NCBI RefSeq assembly: GCF_002210345.1
Contig: NZ_MWQI01000006.1
Span: 62,001-126,000 of the forward strand
Direction of reading: 5' to 3'
Length of the DNA stretch: 64,000 nucleotides
DNA from: Fibrobacter sp. UWB4
GTDB taxonomy: Bacteria > Fibrobacterota > Fibrobacteria > Fibrobacterales > Fibrobacteraceae
Position numbers and translations under genes: made by a program. This document shows, in pieces, positions 35,641-43,669 of this stretch (position 1 is its first letter; each line of letters starts with the position of its first letter). The notes beneath the pieces were generated by a model. It was not told the origin of the DNA and did not search any database. It saw nothing but the letters and a program-made list of their open reading frames with translations.

Positions 35641-37860
35641 CTAAGCGTTGAGAGAGCGTATAATATCGCGGATTCGGGCGGCTTCTTCGAAGTCGAGGCG
35701 GGCGGCTGCTTCCTTCATTTGACGTTCCAGGTCGGCGAGCTTGGACTCGGAGGCTTTGGAAGGTTTGTCGGGATGTGCGCCGGGGACCGCTGCTTTCTTT
35801 CGTCTCTCGTCTTTCGTCTTTCGTCTATAATTAGAGGGCTGCAACGGTTCCATCGGACGGATACCCAAATTAGTTTCTAGTTCAGAGTTACTAGTTACTA
35901 GAGAATCGTCTTCAATTTCGTTGTCGTCGCCGATATCGCCCAAGGGGTCGATGATTCGCAGGTCTTCTTCGATCTTGCGGGTCACGGACTTTGGCGTGAT
36001 GTGGTGCTCGGCATTGAATTCCTCTTGCAAGGTACGACGGCGGTTCGTCTCGTCGATGGCTTTTTGCAGACTTTCTGTCATGTTGTCCGCGAACAAAAGC
36101 ACTGTGCCGTTCACGTTGCGGCTTGCGCGGCCCATCGTCTGGATGAGGCTACGGTAGTTGCGCAAAAAGCCTTCTTTGTCGGCATCGAGAATCGCGACCA
36201 TGCTCACTTCGGGGAGGTCGAGGCCTTCGCGCAAGAGGTTGATGCCCACGAGCACGTCGTATTCGCCGCTACGCAGTCCGCGGATGAGCTCGTGGCGTTC
36301 GAGCGTCTTGATGTCGCTATGGAGGTACTTCGCGCGGACGCCTGCTTCGATGAAAAATTCCGTGAGGTCTTGCGCCATCTTCTTGGTGAGCGTCGTGACG
36401 AGCACGCGGTCGCCGTTATTGACGACTTCTTCGATGCGGTACAGGAGCACGTCCATTTGGCCCTGGATCGGGAACAGCTCGATTTTCGGGTCCAAAAGTC
36501 CGGTCGGTCGGTTGATCTGTTCCGTGACAACGCCGTTCGTCTTTTTCAGTTCGTAGTCGCCAGGGGTGGCGCTCACAAAAAGCACTTGCTTCGGGTACAT
36601 GTACTCGAATTCGGCGAAGTTCATCGGGCGGTTGTCGAGAGCACAGGGGAGGCGGAAACCGTATTGCACGAGCGTAGTCTTGCGGGACTTGTCGCCTTCG
36701 GCCATGCCGCCCACTTGCGGGATGCTCACGTGCGATTCGTCGATCATCAAGAGCCAATCATCGCCAAAGTAGTCGATAAGCGTAAAGGGGCGGGTGCCCG
36801 GAGCGCGGTCTTCGATGATGCGGGAGTAGTTTTCGATGCCGTTACACATGCCTGTTTCGCGGAGCATTTCCATGTCGTAGCGGGTGCGGCTCGAAAGTCG
36901 TGCGGATTCTAGCACCTTGCCTTCCTTGTCTAGCTCGGCGAGGCGGTCGGTGAGTTCCATTTGGATGCGTTGCAACATGCCCGCGCGGTTTTCTTCTTTG
37001 GTGACAAAGTGTTTCGCAGGGGCGATGGTAAGTTCTTCGACTTCCTTGATAACTTCGCCCGTGACGATGTTGAAGCGGTAAAGGCGGTCGACTTCGTCAC
37101 CGAAAAGTTCGATGCGCAGCCCGTCTTCGTCGTAGCTCGGGTGCACTTCGATGACGTCGCCGCGGACGCGGAACGAACCTCGGTCGAGGCTAAAGTCATT
37201 GCGGGAATACTGGATGTGGACAAGGTCACGCAGAATCTTGTCGCGGTCGTAAACGTTGCCTCGTCTGATGCGGACCATCAAGTCGAAGTATTCGCTCGGG
37301 CTTCCCAAACCGTAAATGCAGCTCACGGAAGCGACGATGATGACATCGCGGCGGGTAAGCAGGTTTGCCGTTGCGCGCAGACGGAGCTTGTCGATTTCGT
37401 CATTGATGCTTGCGTCTTTTTCGATGAACGTATCCGTGTGCGGGATGTACGCTTCGGGCTGGAAGTAGTCGTAATAGCTGACGAAGTATTCCACCGCGTT
37501 GTTCGGGAAGAACGACTTGAATTCTTGGTAAAGCTGGGCGGCGAGCGTCTTGTTGTGCGTGAGGATGAGCGTTGGCTTCCCGACATTCTTGATGACGTTT
37601 GCCATGGTGAACGTCTTGCCGGAACCGGTTACGCCGAGAAGCGTCTGGAATTGTTCGCCGTTCTTGAATCCTTCGGTCAATTCTTCAATGGCCTTGGGCT
37701 GGTCGCCTGCGGCGCCGTAAGGACTTACGAGGTCAAAATCCGCACGAGTGGGCGCCTGGAACTGCTTGAGTTTTCCGGGCAAGCTCTTGGAAGGCGGTAG
37801 CGGTTTCGCTATCGGTTTTGCATACGGATCAGGAGTAATAGTCTTACGTGCGCGAGCCAT
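35641..37860 (-). CDS. uvrB: Excinuclease ABC subunit B
   Basis: A 739-residue UvrB, the damage-verifying helicase-like subunit of nucleotide excision repair. Seen: Walker A GVTGSGKTFT, the beta-hairpin region YYDYFQPEAYIP, DESHVSIPQ, the YMYPKQVLFVSATP segment, GINLLREGLDLPEVSMVAILDADKEGF as motif V, QTMGRASRNVNG as motif VI, and the C-terminal UVR motif (LERQMKEAAARLDFEEAARIRD) for UvrC contact. Two oddities: the N-terminus has about 38 extra residues before the normal start region, and the linker before the UVR motif contains two stretches encoded by DNA that looks like the intergenic heptamer repeats (see findings). A repeat string abuts the start codon and no Shine-Dalgarno is visible. 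Confidence 0.95.
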   Translation of the reverse strand: MARARKTITPDPYAKPIAKPLPPSKSLPGKLKQFQAPTRADFDLVSPYGAAGDQPKAIEELTEGFKNGEQFQTLLGVTGSGKTFTMANVIKNVGKPTLILTHNKTLAAQLYQEFKSFFPNNAVEYFVSYYDYFQPEAYIPHTDTFIEKDASINDEIDKLRLRATANLLTRRDVIIVASVSCIYGLGSPSEYFDLMVRIRRGNVYDRDKILRDLVHIQYSRNDFSLDRGSFRVRGDVIEVHPSYDEDGLRIELFGDEVDRLYRFNIVTGEVIKEVEELTIAPAKHFVTKEENRAGMLQRIQMELTDRLAELDKEGKVLESARLSSRTRYDMEMLRETGMCNGIENYSRIIEDRAPGTRPFTLIDYFGDDWLLMIDESHVSIPQVGGMAEGDKSRKTTLVQYGFRLPCALDNRPMNFAEFEYMYPKQVLFVSATPGDYELKKTNGVVTEQINRPTGLLDPKIELFPIQGQMDVLLYRIEEVVNNGDRVLVTTLTKKMAQDLTEFFIEAGVRAKYLHSDIKTLERHELIRGLRSGEYDVLVGINLLREGLDLPEVSMVAILDADKEGFLRNYRSLIQTMGRASRNVNGTVLLFADNMTESLQKAIDETNRRRTLQEEFNAEHHITPKSVTRKIEEDLRIIDPLGDIGDDNEIEDDSLVTSNSELETNLGIRPMEPLQPSNYRRKTKDERRKKAAVPGAHPDKPSKASESKLADLERQMKEAAARLDFEEAARIRDIIRSLNA
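35797..35834. repeat. Heptamer repeat string inside uvrB (first)
   Basis: On the coding strand TCTAATTATAGACGAAAGACGA and further GACGAxA units, encoding a Lys/Arg-rich SNYRRKTKDERRK stretch in the UvrB linker. The repeat unit AGACGAA is of the same style as the intergenic strings. Confidence 0.6.
35869..35902. repeat. Heptamer repeat string inside uvrB (second)
   Basis: On the coding strand CTAGTAACTAGTAACTCTGA and on to ACTAGAAACTAA, encoding SLVTSNSELETN in the UvrB linker. The unit ACTAGTA is repeated. Confidence 0.6.
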
Positions 37861-37863
37861 AAC

Positions 37864-37960
37864 TTAGTAGACAGTAGGAAGTAGACGGTAGACAGGAAAG
37901 ATAGTAAAAGATTAAAAAATCCTTCCTACTTCCTACATCCTACTTCCTACTATTTTCTAC
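37864..37960. repeat. Inverted pair of heptamer strings upstream of uvrB
   Basis: GTAGACAGTAGGAAGTAGAC-type string (37867-37895), then its reverse-complement type CTTCCTACTTCCTACATCCT (37922-37950). The arms GTAGGAAGTAG and CTACTTCCTAC can pair. It fills the gap between uvrB and the divergent small gene. Confidence 0.65.
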
Positions 37961-37970
37961 ATTTCATTCC

Positions 37971-38237
37971 ATGCTTTGCAATCGAATTCTTGGCACGACG
38001 CATCACGGCACTTACAAGAAGGTCGTTGATGTTCCTCTTTTGCGCGAGGAACTGACGGCGCGTTCAATCCGCTGCATTGCACGCGATGGCGTCGAAATTG
38101 AAATCGATGTTTACGAAGACTTGCAGGAAGGTGATATCGTTGCCGAAACGGACTTTAACGTGTACGCGATAAAGATTTATGTGCCCAAGAAAAAGCCCGC
38201 CGAAGCACCAACGCCCAAGTTCAAAAGCTATTTGTAG
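37971..38237 (+). CDS. Small hypothetical protein, possibly UreE-N-like
   Basis: An 88-residue protein with no signal peptide. The pattern LTARSIRCIARDGVEIEIDV, then LQEGDIVAET, resembles the N-terminal beta-barrel of urease accessory protein UreE (substrate strand, DG turn, then LxDGDxL). The UreE C-terminal domain is missing and no urease genes are present, so the resemblance may reflect only a shared small-barrel fold. The frame is well used (Lys/Ala/Pro-rich tail, plausible codons) and the gene faces away from uvrB. Function unknown. Confidence 0.55.
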   Translation: MLCNRILGTTHHGTYKKVVDVPLLREELTARSIRCIARDGVEIEIDVYEDLQEGDIVAETDFNVYAIKIYVPKKKPAEAPTPKFKSYL

Positions 38238-38250
38238 TTAGTGCTTTGCA

Positions 38251-38345
38251 GCACTCGGCTCGGATGTCATGGTGCAAGCACACGACAAAAACGCCTCGGA
38301 TATAGAAACATGCAGGCATGTTTCTGCATCACTCGGCTCGGACGT
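38251..38345. repeat. CTCGGCTCGG-type intergenic repeat
   Basis: GCACTCGGCTCGGATGTCATG (38252 region) recurs as TCACTCGGCTCGGACGTCATTG about 75 bp later. A related string, CACGGCTCGGTCATG plus GTGCAAGCACGA, lies at 62207-62240 before cmk. Confidence 0.5.
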
Positions 38346-38378
38346 CATTGCGAGTCCGTAAGGACGAAGCAATCCACA
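38344..38378 (+). repeat. Left inverted repeat flanking the GIY-YIG gene
   Basis: GTCATTGCGAG, a 14-nt centre and GAAGCAATCCACA. Its reverse complement recurs at 38721-38750 on the other side of the GIY-YIG gene. Confidence 0.75.
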
Positions 38379-38422
38379 GAACATTATGCGGTAATTCACA
38401 AAAATTTTTGTATGTTCTTTTC

Positions 38423-38713
38423 ATGCAAGAAAAATCATACACTTACATCCTGTTCAATAAACCGCATGGAACATTATATACAGGTGTGACTTCGAATCTC
38501 ATCAAACGAATGCAGGAGCATAAATCATTGACTTCTGGATTTACTGCAAAATATAATGTTACGCAATTAGGTTATTTCGAAGAGCATACTTCGGTTGTTG
38601 ATGCGATTGAAAGAGAGAAAAAGATAAAAGCTGGATCTAGAAAGAAGAAAATTGCATTGATTGAATCAATGAATCCTCAATGGAAAGATCTTTTTTCTGA
38701 ACTCGGTGTATAG
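38423..38713 (+). CDS. GIY-YIG nuclease-family protein (YhbQ/UPF0213-like)
   Basis: A 96-residue single-domain GIY-YIG protein. The two signature strands are YTYILFN and LYTGVTSNL (variants of GIY and YIG), followed by the catalytic-helix Arg (IKRMQEHK), GFTAKYNVTQLGYFE and the Glu-bearing AIEREKKIKAGSRKKKIALIE, then the family tail MNPQWKDL. The first 35 codons of the open frame are repeat DNA and are left out; the ATG at 38423 matches the family start. No ribosome site is visible. The gene lies between inverted repeats, suggesting it moves with or acts on them. Confidence 0.85.
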   Translation: MQEKSYTYILFNKPHGTLYTGVTSNLIKRMQEHKSLTSGFTAKYNVTQLGYFEEHTSVVDAIEREKKIKAGSRKKKIALIESMNPQWKDLFSELGV

Positions 38714-38720
38714 ATTGCTT

Positions 38721-38750
38721 TGTGGATTGCTTCGCTTCGCTCGCAATGAC
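38721..38750 (-). repeat. Right inverted repeat flanking the GIY-YIG gene
   Basis: TGTGGATTGCTTCG, then CTCGCAATGAC. It lies 8 nt after the GIY-YIG stop and is complementary to 38344-38378 at both ends. Confidence 0.75.
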
Positions 38751-38774
38751 GTGCAATGACGTGCAAGTGCATTA

Positions 38775-38812
38775 AGCCTTTGCATTATTCCCTAATGCAG
38801 AGGCTTTCTTTT
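38775..38812 (+). terminator. Terminator of the GIY-YIG gene
   Basis: A 13-bp stem, AGCCTTTGCATTA with TAATGCAGAGGCT (38775-38805), with one wobble and loop TTCCC, followed by TTCTTTT. It overlaps the 3' end of the convergent acyltransferase gene. Confidence 0.75.
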
Positions 38813-39939
38813 ACGCTGATTTTCTCTTTGCCGAGGAGGTGATGGAGCTTGCAGCGGAAAAGCGGGATGGCGGCGATGGTGCCGAGGGCTACAATCGGGA
38901 TTGCGATGTAGGCGATTCCGGGTTGGTTGATTTGCGGTCTGAAAAAGAGCCGTAGCATCAGGACAATCCACCAGTGGACAGCGAGAATCACAAGCGCGTT
39001 GCGGGAGATGTTTCGCAAGATGCCTTTGGTAATGCGGATGGGAGCAATGTCAGGAATCTTGCTTGCAAGCAGGAATGTGGCTATGAGACCGATAATGCCT
39101 GTGATGGAACTTGCAACAAATTGGGGGAGACTTTTGCCCAAGTCGTTGTTCATGATGCTGAAGTTCGGACTCGGCGATTCCAAGAACGCATAGGCGATAT
39201 AGTTTGCGATTCCGATGGCGGCAACGATGATTGTGTTTTTTGCGGCGTGAGCTGTACTCGCAGAAATGGCGTTGTGGATTTTTTTGATGGGTTCCTTGCA
39301 AAGATATCCGCAGCCGAAGAAGAATAAAATCGTGAGGTCGCGCTCGATGCCCAGCGGCAAGTGAAAGTGGCTTTCATTCAGAAGCCAACCGCAAAGGAGT
39401 CCTTCTATGGACATCACGGCGAAAAACAGCTTGGGGTTGACTTGCTTTTTGGACATCTCGTGAAGCAGGTAAAAAAGCAAGCTGACGGAATAAAGCGTAA
39501 ACACGAACCACAGTGGCCCCGCGCCGACTGAAGATTTTCCGGCGATGAAAATCTTAGCGATGTTCCAGTAGATGTATTGCCATGTGTTGTTGATGTCGGG
39601 AATCGTGTTCACGACCATCATCGTGGGCGATTTTGGGAACAACGCAAAGTTATAAACAACGGGGTCTAGCGCGAAAAACAGGAATGAAAGGAATAGATAG
39701 GGGAGCAACAGGACTTTTGTCTTGTGGGTAAAGTAACTCTTAAAATTTGTGAAACGTTTTGTACTGAATAGAAATCCTGAAATAAAGAAAAATGCGGACA
39801 TGCGGAGTGCGCTTAAATGATACATTCCAAGGTGCGCGTTCGGGAAATTCTGCTCAATGTGGAACAGGCAAACGAGCAAAAGAACGAATCCCTTGAATTC
39901 GTCAATCCAACCGATTCTCGCTTGCCCGTTGTTGCTCAT
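38785..39939 (-). CDS. Membrane acyltransferase, family 3
   Basis: A 384-residue multi-pass membrane protein of the acyltransferase-3 family (OafA/NolX-like), which transfers acetyl or other acyl groups to cell-surface sugars. Seen: the N-terminal GWIDEFKGFVLLLVCLFH segment with the catalytic-type His in the first membrane span, SALRMSAFFFISGFLFS with the SGF motif, and about ten hydrophobic spans up to the basic C-terminus. It is the last of a minus-strand series cysS-MFS-MBL-acyltransferase. The substrate is not known; polysaccharide decoration is plausible given the rhamnose and mannose genes in the window. Confidence 0.85.
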   Translation of the reverse strand: MSNNGQARIGWIDEFKGFVLLLVCLFHIEQNFPNAHLGMYHLSALRMSAFFFISGFLFSTKRFTNFKSYFTHKTKVLLLPYLFLSFLFFALDPVVYNFALFPKSPTMMVVNTIPDINNTWQYIYWNIAKIFIAGKSSVGAGPLWFVFTLYSVSLLFYLLHEMSKKQVNPKLFFAVMSIEGLLCGWLLNESHFHLPLGIERDLTILFFFGCGYLCKEPIKKIHNAISASTAHAAKNTIIVAAIGIANYIAYAFLESPSPNFSIMNNDLGKSLPQFVASSITGIIGLIATFLLASKIPDIAPIRITKGILRNISRNALVILAVHWWIVLMLRLFFRPQINQPGIAYIAIPIVALGTIAAIPLFRCKLHHLLGKEKISVKESLCIRE

Positions 39940-39948
39940 AACAAAGGT

Positions 39949-39967
39949 CCCTGAGCCTGTCGAAGGG
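39949..39967. repeat. Short repeat CCCTGAGCCTGTCGAAGGG
   Basis: A near-palindromic 19-mer between the MBL gene stop and the acyltransferase start. Strings of this type occur in intergenic DNA of many bacteria; only one copy was seen in this window. Confidence 0.4.
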
Positions 39968-40624
39968 TTAATACCACATTATCTCGTTGCCAATGGTAGT
40001 GCTTGGCCCGTGACCAGGGAATACGACGGTCTCTGCCGGGAGCGTAAGGAGCTTTGACTTGATACCACTTACGAGCGCAAATTCGTCACCACCGTAGAGG
40101 TCGCTGCGACCGCGGCTTCCTGCGAAAATGATATCGCCTGGAAAAAGGAGCGGAGGAACATTGTCTTGTCCATTTACCTTGCCCGGATTTTCGCAGAAGA
40201 AGGCGAGACCGCCCGGAGAATGCCCTGCAACGTGAATCACTTGCAGGCGGATTTCTGCAATTTCGATGATGTCTCCGTCATTCAGGTAATTGCCCAAAGC
40301 GGGGGCTAAATCGTTGCAGGGGAGGCCGAACATTTGGGCTTGTTCGTTCTGCACGCCTAAAAGGAATTCGTCGTCTTTGTGCGCTTCGGCCTTGACGCCA
40401 AAAGTGCGTTCTGCAAATGCGTTCCCGAGGACATGATCCAAGTGTAGATGCGTATTCAAAACACGCACGACTTTCAAATTTTTGCTTTTGAGGTAATCCG
40501 TGAGTGCAGCCTGCTCGTGTGCATTGCTCACGCTCGGGTCTATCAGGATGGCTTCGCCCTTGCTGTTGCTCAGGATGTAGCAGTTCACTCCGAATGGATT
40601 GAATACAAATTGCTTTATTTCCAT
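39968..40624 (-). CDS. MBL-fold metallohydrolase (glyoxalase II-like)
   Basis: A 218-residue cytoplasmic metallo-beta-lactamase-fold hydrolase. The HLHLDH metal motif (THLHLDHVLGN), the later HVAGHSPGG and PGHGPSTTIG His residues, and the Asp in FPGDIIF complete the dinuclear metal site. The size fits the YcbL/GloB-like group that hydrolyses thioesters such as S-lactoylglutathione, but the exact substrate is unknown. It starts 9 nt after the MFS gene stop, so the two are co-transcribed. Confidence 0.9.
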   Translation of the reverse strand: MEIKQFVFNPFGVNCYILSNSKGEAILIDPSVSNAHEQAALTDYLKSKNLKVVRVLNTHLHLDHVLGNAFAERTFGVKAEAHKDDEFLLGVQNEQAQMFGLPCNDLAPALGNYLNDGDIIEIAEIRLQVIHVAGHSPGGLAFFCENPGKVNGQDNVPPLLFPGDIIFAGSRGRSDLYGGDEFALVSGIKSKLLTLPAETVVFPGHGPSTTIGNEIMWY

Positions 40625-40633
40625 AATAAACCC

Positions 40634-42001
40634 TTAATGTTTCCTATGGCGATTGCGTAAGCGGCGCTGGATGCGGCGTTCCCGTTTGAGAGTGTCCATT
40701 GAGACTGTGTGGAGTATGTCAATAACGCGTTCGCGGGCATAGGACTTGTTCAATTTTTTGTGCGTTACGTAGTCTAATAGGCACACGCATAAAAGTAACA
40801 ATCCGACAAAAATCGAGAGCGAAATCGGCCAAAGATGGACGGTGAATTTAGCTGCAACGAGACCGAACGCGGGCGGCATCAAAATTGAACCGATGTAGGA
40901 ACCGGCTAGCTGGATGCTGATGGCTTGACTTGAAAGCGATTCCCCAAAACGTGCGGGGGTCGCATGGATCAGTGAAGGATAAACGGGAGCGCAACCGAGT
41001 CCGAGCAGACAAATGCAGGCGGGCTGCAAGTTTAGCGGAAGCGGGATTGAAAGAATGAGGCATCCCACAGAGACAATGAAAATCCCAGCGTATATCAGGC
41101 GGTGGTCGGTAAACTTAATCGCAAAGAAACCGCTCGCAATACGGCCAATCATCACGGATGCAAACATTAGCGAGACGATGAATGCTCCGATTTCGGGCTT
41201 GAATCCGCAGGCGATGAGATAGGTGCCGCACCAAAGGCTTGTCGAAATTTCGAGTGCCGAATAAAAGAAGAACGTGAGGAACGAAAGCTTCATTCCCGGG
41301 ACGCGGAGCGCCTCGCGGATGCTGATGTGCGGCGCATTGTTGCTGTCGGGGGCTGCGGTTCTCGGCGCATTTTCTGGGTTCGCGACTTTCGCATTTCCAG
41401 GAACGGTGCTTCCAGAACTTGCCGGAATGGTGACGTTTTCCGAGAGTCCTCCGCGCGCTTCCGCTCTTTTCCACAGCGGGAGAGAAATTAGAATCAGTAC
41501 GAATATTGCGGCGAGGGCGATGGCGACGTATTCGTATGCCCCACGCCAACCGCCACCGGTCAAAATCGAGAACGAAAGGAGTGATGGCCCGAGCGTTGCT
41601 CCGATGCCCCAGCTTGCATGCAGCCAGTTCGTGTGCTTGGATTCCAGATAAATGGCGGCGAAGTTGTTCATCGCCACATCGACGGCACCTGCGCCAATGC
41701 CCATCGGGATGGCACAAAGGCAAAGGATGTTGAACGAGTCCGCCAATCCGTAACCGACAGAGGCCATTGCGGTAAGCGCAATGCTGTAGGCAACGAGCTT
41801 TCCGGTGCCTAAAATGCGGAGAACTTTCGGTGTGCAAAGGCTAGAGACGATTGTCCCAAGCGATGCGATAATGGAAAGAATGCCCGCCGCAGAAATCGGC
41901 GTTTGAAGGTCTAGATGCATTAAGGGCCAAGCCGCCCCAAGAATGGTGTCGGGGAGACCTAGCCCAATAAATGCAACGTATATGACAACGAGGAGGAAAA
42001 T
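40634..42001 (-). CDS. MFS transporter, probable ATT start
   Basis: A 455-residue major facilitator superfamily transporter. The first in-frame ATG (41920) would remove membrane span 1, but the frame continues upstream as IFLLVVIYVAFIGLGLPDTI, the family's usual first span (GLPD motif). It stops only at the cysS stop codon, which is in the same frame. No ATG, GTG or TTG lies in that stretch. The best start is an ATT at 41999-42001, just after AAGGAA and the cysS TAA. Later features: AIPMGIGAGAVDVAMNN, HASWGIGATLGPSLL and a loop at mid-protein rich in Ala/Pro/Asn. It resembles sugar-type MFS proteins; the substrate is unknown. The gene is translationally coupled to cysS. Confidence 0.8.
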   Translation of the reverse strand: MFLLVVIYVAFIGLGLPDTILGAAWPLMHLDLQTPISAAGILSIIASLGTIVSSLCTPKVLRILGTGKLVAYSIALTAMASVGYGLADSFNILCLCAIPMGIGAGAVDVAMNNFAAIYLESKHTNWLHASWGIGATLGPSLLSFSILTGGGWRGAYEYVAIALAAIFVLILISLPLWKRAEARGGLSENVTIPASSGSTVPGNAKVANPENAPRTAAPDSNNAPHISIREALRVPGMKLSFLTFFFYSALEISTSLWCGTYLIACGFKPEIGAFIVSLMFASVMIGRIASGFFAIKFTDHRLIYAGIFIVSVGCLILSIPLPLNLQPACICLLGLGCAPVYPSLIHATPARFGESLSSQAISIQLAGSYIGSILMPPAFGLVAAKFTVHLWPISLSIFVGLLLLCVCLLDYVTHKKLNKSYARERVIDILHTVSMDTLKRERRIQRRLRNRHRKH

Positions 42002-42004
42002 AAC

Positions 42005-43459
42005 TTATTCCTTCACGCTCCAGGTCGTGCCTTCCTTAGAGTCCTTGATCACGATGTTCATCGCGGCAAGTTCATCGCGGATGCGGTCGCTTTCGGCCCA
42101 GTTCTTGTTGGCGCGTGCTTCCTTGCGGGCTGCGATCAAAGCTTCGATCTTAGCGGTATCGATGTTGTCGTTTGCGCCCTTCTTGGCGTATTCTTCGCGC
42201 GGCTGGTCGAGCTTGAGACCAAAGATCTTGTCAAAGTCAGCCACGAGTGCTGCCTTTTCGCCGTCATCGATGTCGCTCTTGAGCATCGTGTTCAAAATGC
42301 CGAGTGCGCGAGGCATGTTGAGGTCGTCGCCGATGGCGTCCTTGAATTCAGCCTGGAAAGCCTTGGCTGCTTCGCTTGTGATGGCGGTTGCCTTGCCAAT
42401 TAGCGGGTCCGTCTTCTTGTGCAAGCTCTTAAAGGCTTCCTTGGCGCCGGTGAGGGCTTCCCAAGTGAAGTTCAGGTAGTTGCGGTAGTGGCTGCCGAGT
42501 GCAAAGTAGCGGTAGTCGAGCGGGTTGAATCCGCGTTCCATGAGGAGCGTGACGGTCAAGAATTCGCCACTGGACTTACTCATCTTGCCAAACTTAGTCT
42601 CGGTCGTGCCGTCTTCAAGCTTTTCTTCGCTTGCAGTGCGGAGAAATTCACCGTGCATCCAGAAGCGGCTGAACGGAACGCCGTTCGCGCATTCGCTCTG
42701 GGCGATTTCGTTCGTGTGGTGCACACGGATATGGTCCGTGCCGCCGCAGTGGATATCGAGCGTCGGACCGTTGTACTTCATAGCCATGGCGGAGCATTCG
42801 ATGTGCCAACCCGGGAAACCAACGCCCCACGGGCTATCCCATTCCATGGCGCGCTTCTTGTCGGTTGGGCTGAACTTCCAGAGAGCAAAGTCGGTGGCGT
42901 TCTTCTTTTCGCCCATGTCGATGCGGCTACCCTTGCGGAGGTTTTCCACGTCGAGGCGGGCAAAGTCGGCGTAGCGCGGGAACTTGAGGCTGTCGAAGTA
43001 GATGCCGTCCGAAGTGCGGTAGGTAAAGCCCTTTTCTTCGAGCGTCTTTACCAAGTCAATCTGTTCCTTGATGTGGTCGGTGGCGCGGGTCCAGCGGGTC
43101 GGTTCCTGGATGTTTAAACGGTGCCAGTCGGCCATGAAAGCGTCGGTGTAGAACTTGGCGATGTCCCAGACGGACTTGCCTTCGCGTTTTGCGCCCTTTT
43201 CCATTTTGTCGTCGCCGGTATCGCCATCGCTCGTGAGGTGGCCCACGTCAGTGATGTTCACGATGTGGTTGACCTTGTAGCCGTAGTAGTTGAGCGTACG
43301 GACCAAAAAGTCTTCAAAAATGTAAGTGCGGAGGTTGCCGATGTGGGCAAAGTGGTACACCGTCGGGCCACAACAGTACATACGCACGGCGGGAACGCCT
43401 TCGGGAAGAGTGAACAGTTCTTTCTTGCGTGATGCGGTGTTGTAGAATTGAAGTGCCAT
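42005..43459 (-). CDS. cysS: Cysteine--tRNA ligase
   Basis: A 484-residue class I synthetase. Start at 43459 (MALQFYNTAS) after GGAGG; the 13-codon extension is repeat-like. Seen: the zinc Cys in MYCCGPTVY, the HIGH-type motif FAHIGNLR, the AMAMKYNG and GGTDHIRVHHTNEIAQSE region with zinc ligands, and the KMSKSSG motif. Length is normal (460-500 aa). The stop codon is followed with almost no gap by the MFS gene. Confidence 0.95.
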   Translation of the reverse strand: MALQFYNTASRKKELFTLPEGVPAVRMYCCGPTVYHFAHIGNLRTYIFEDFLVRTLNYYGYKVNHIVNITDVGHLTSDGDTGDDKMEKGAKREGKSVWDIAKFYTDAFMADWHRLNIQEPTRWTRATDHIKEQIDLVKTLEEKGFTYRTSDGIYFDSLKFPRYADFARLDVENLRKGSRIDMGEKKNATDFALWKFSPTDKKRAMEWDSPWGVGFPGWHIECSAMAMKYNGPTLDIHCGGTDHIRVHHTNEIAQSECANGVPFSRFWMHGEFLRTASEEKLEDGTTETKFGKMSKSSGEFLTVTLLMERGFNPLDYRYFALGSHYRNYLNFTWEALTGAKEAFKSLHKKTDPLIGKATAITSEAAKAFQAEFKDAIGDDLNMPRALGILNTMLKSDIDDGEKAALVADFDKIFGLKLDQPREEYAKKGANDNIDTAKIEALIAARKEARANKNWAESDRIRDELAAMNIVIKDSKEGTTWSVKE

Positions 43460-43669
43460 AAAGCCTCCGGTTAATGCGGCGCAACATGCGCCAAACATGC
43501 TAATGCGCGAGGCAATTTAGAAATTTTTACAAGGGGCGGCAATTGTGCAGGACCAATAACCAGCTATAGGATTTATTAAACCCTGTTGTGTTGACTTCAA
43601 CAGAAATTGCGTGGCGACAAGGTCTATTTTGGAGTATGGAATTTATATTAAGAAAAAATGGAGTGTTCT

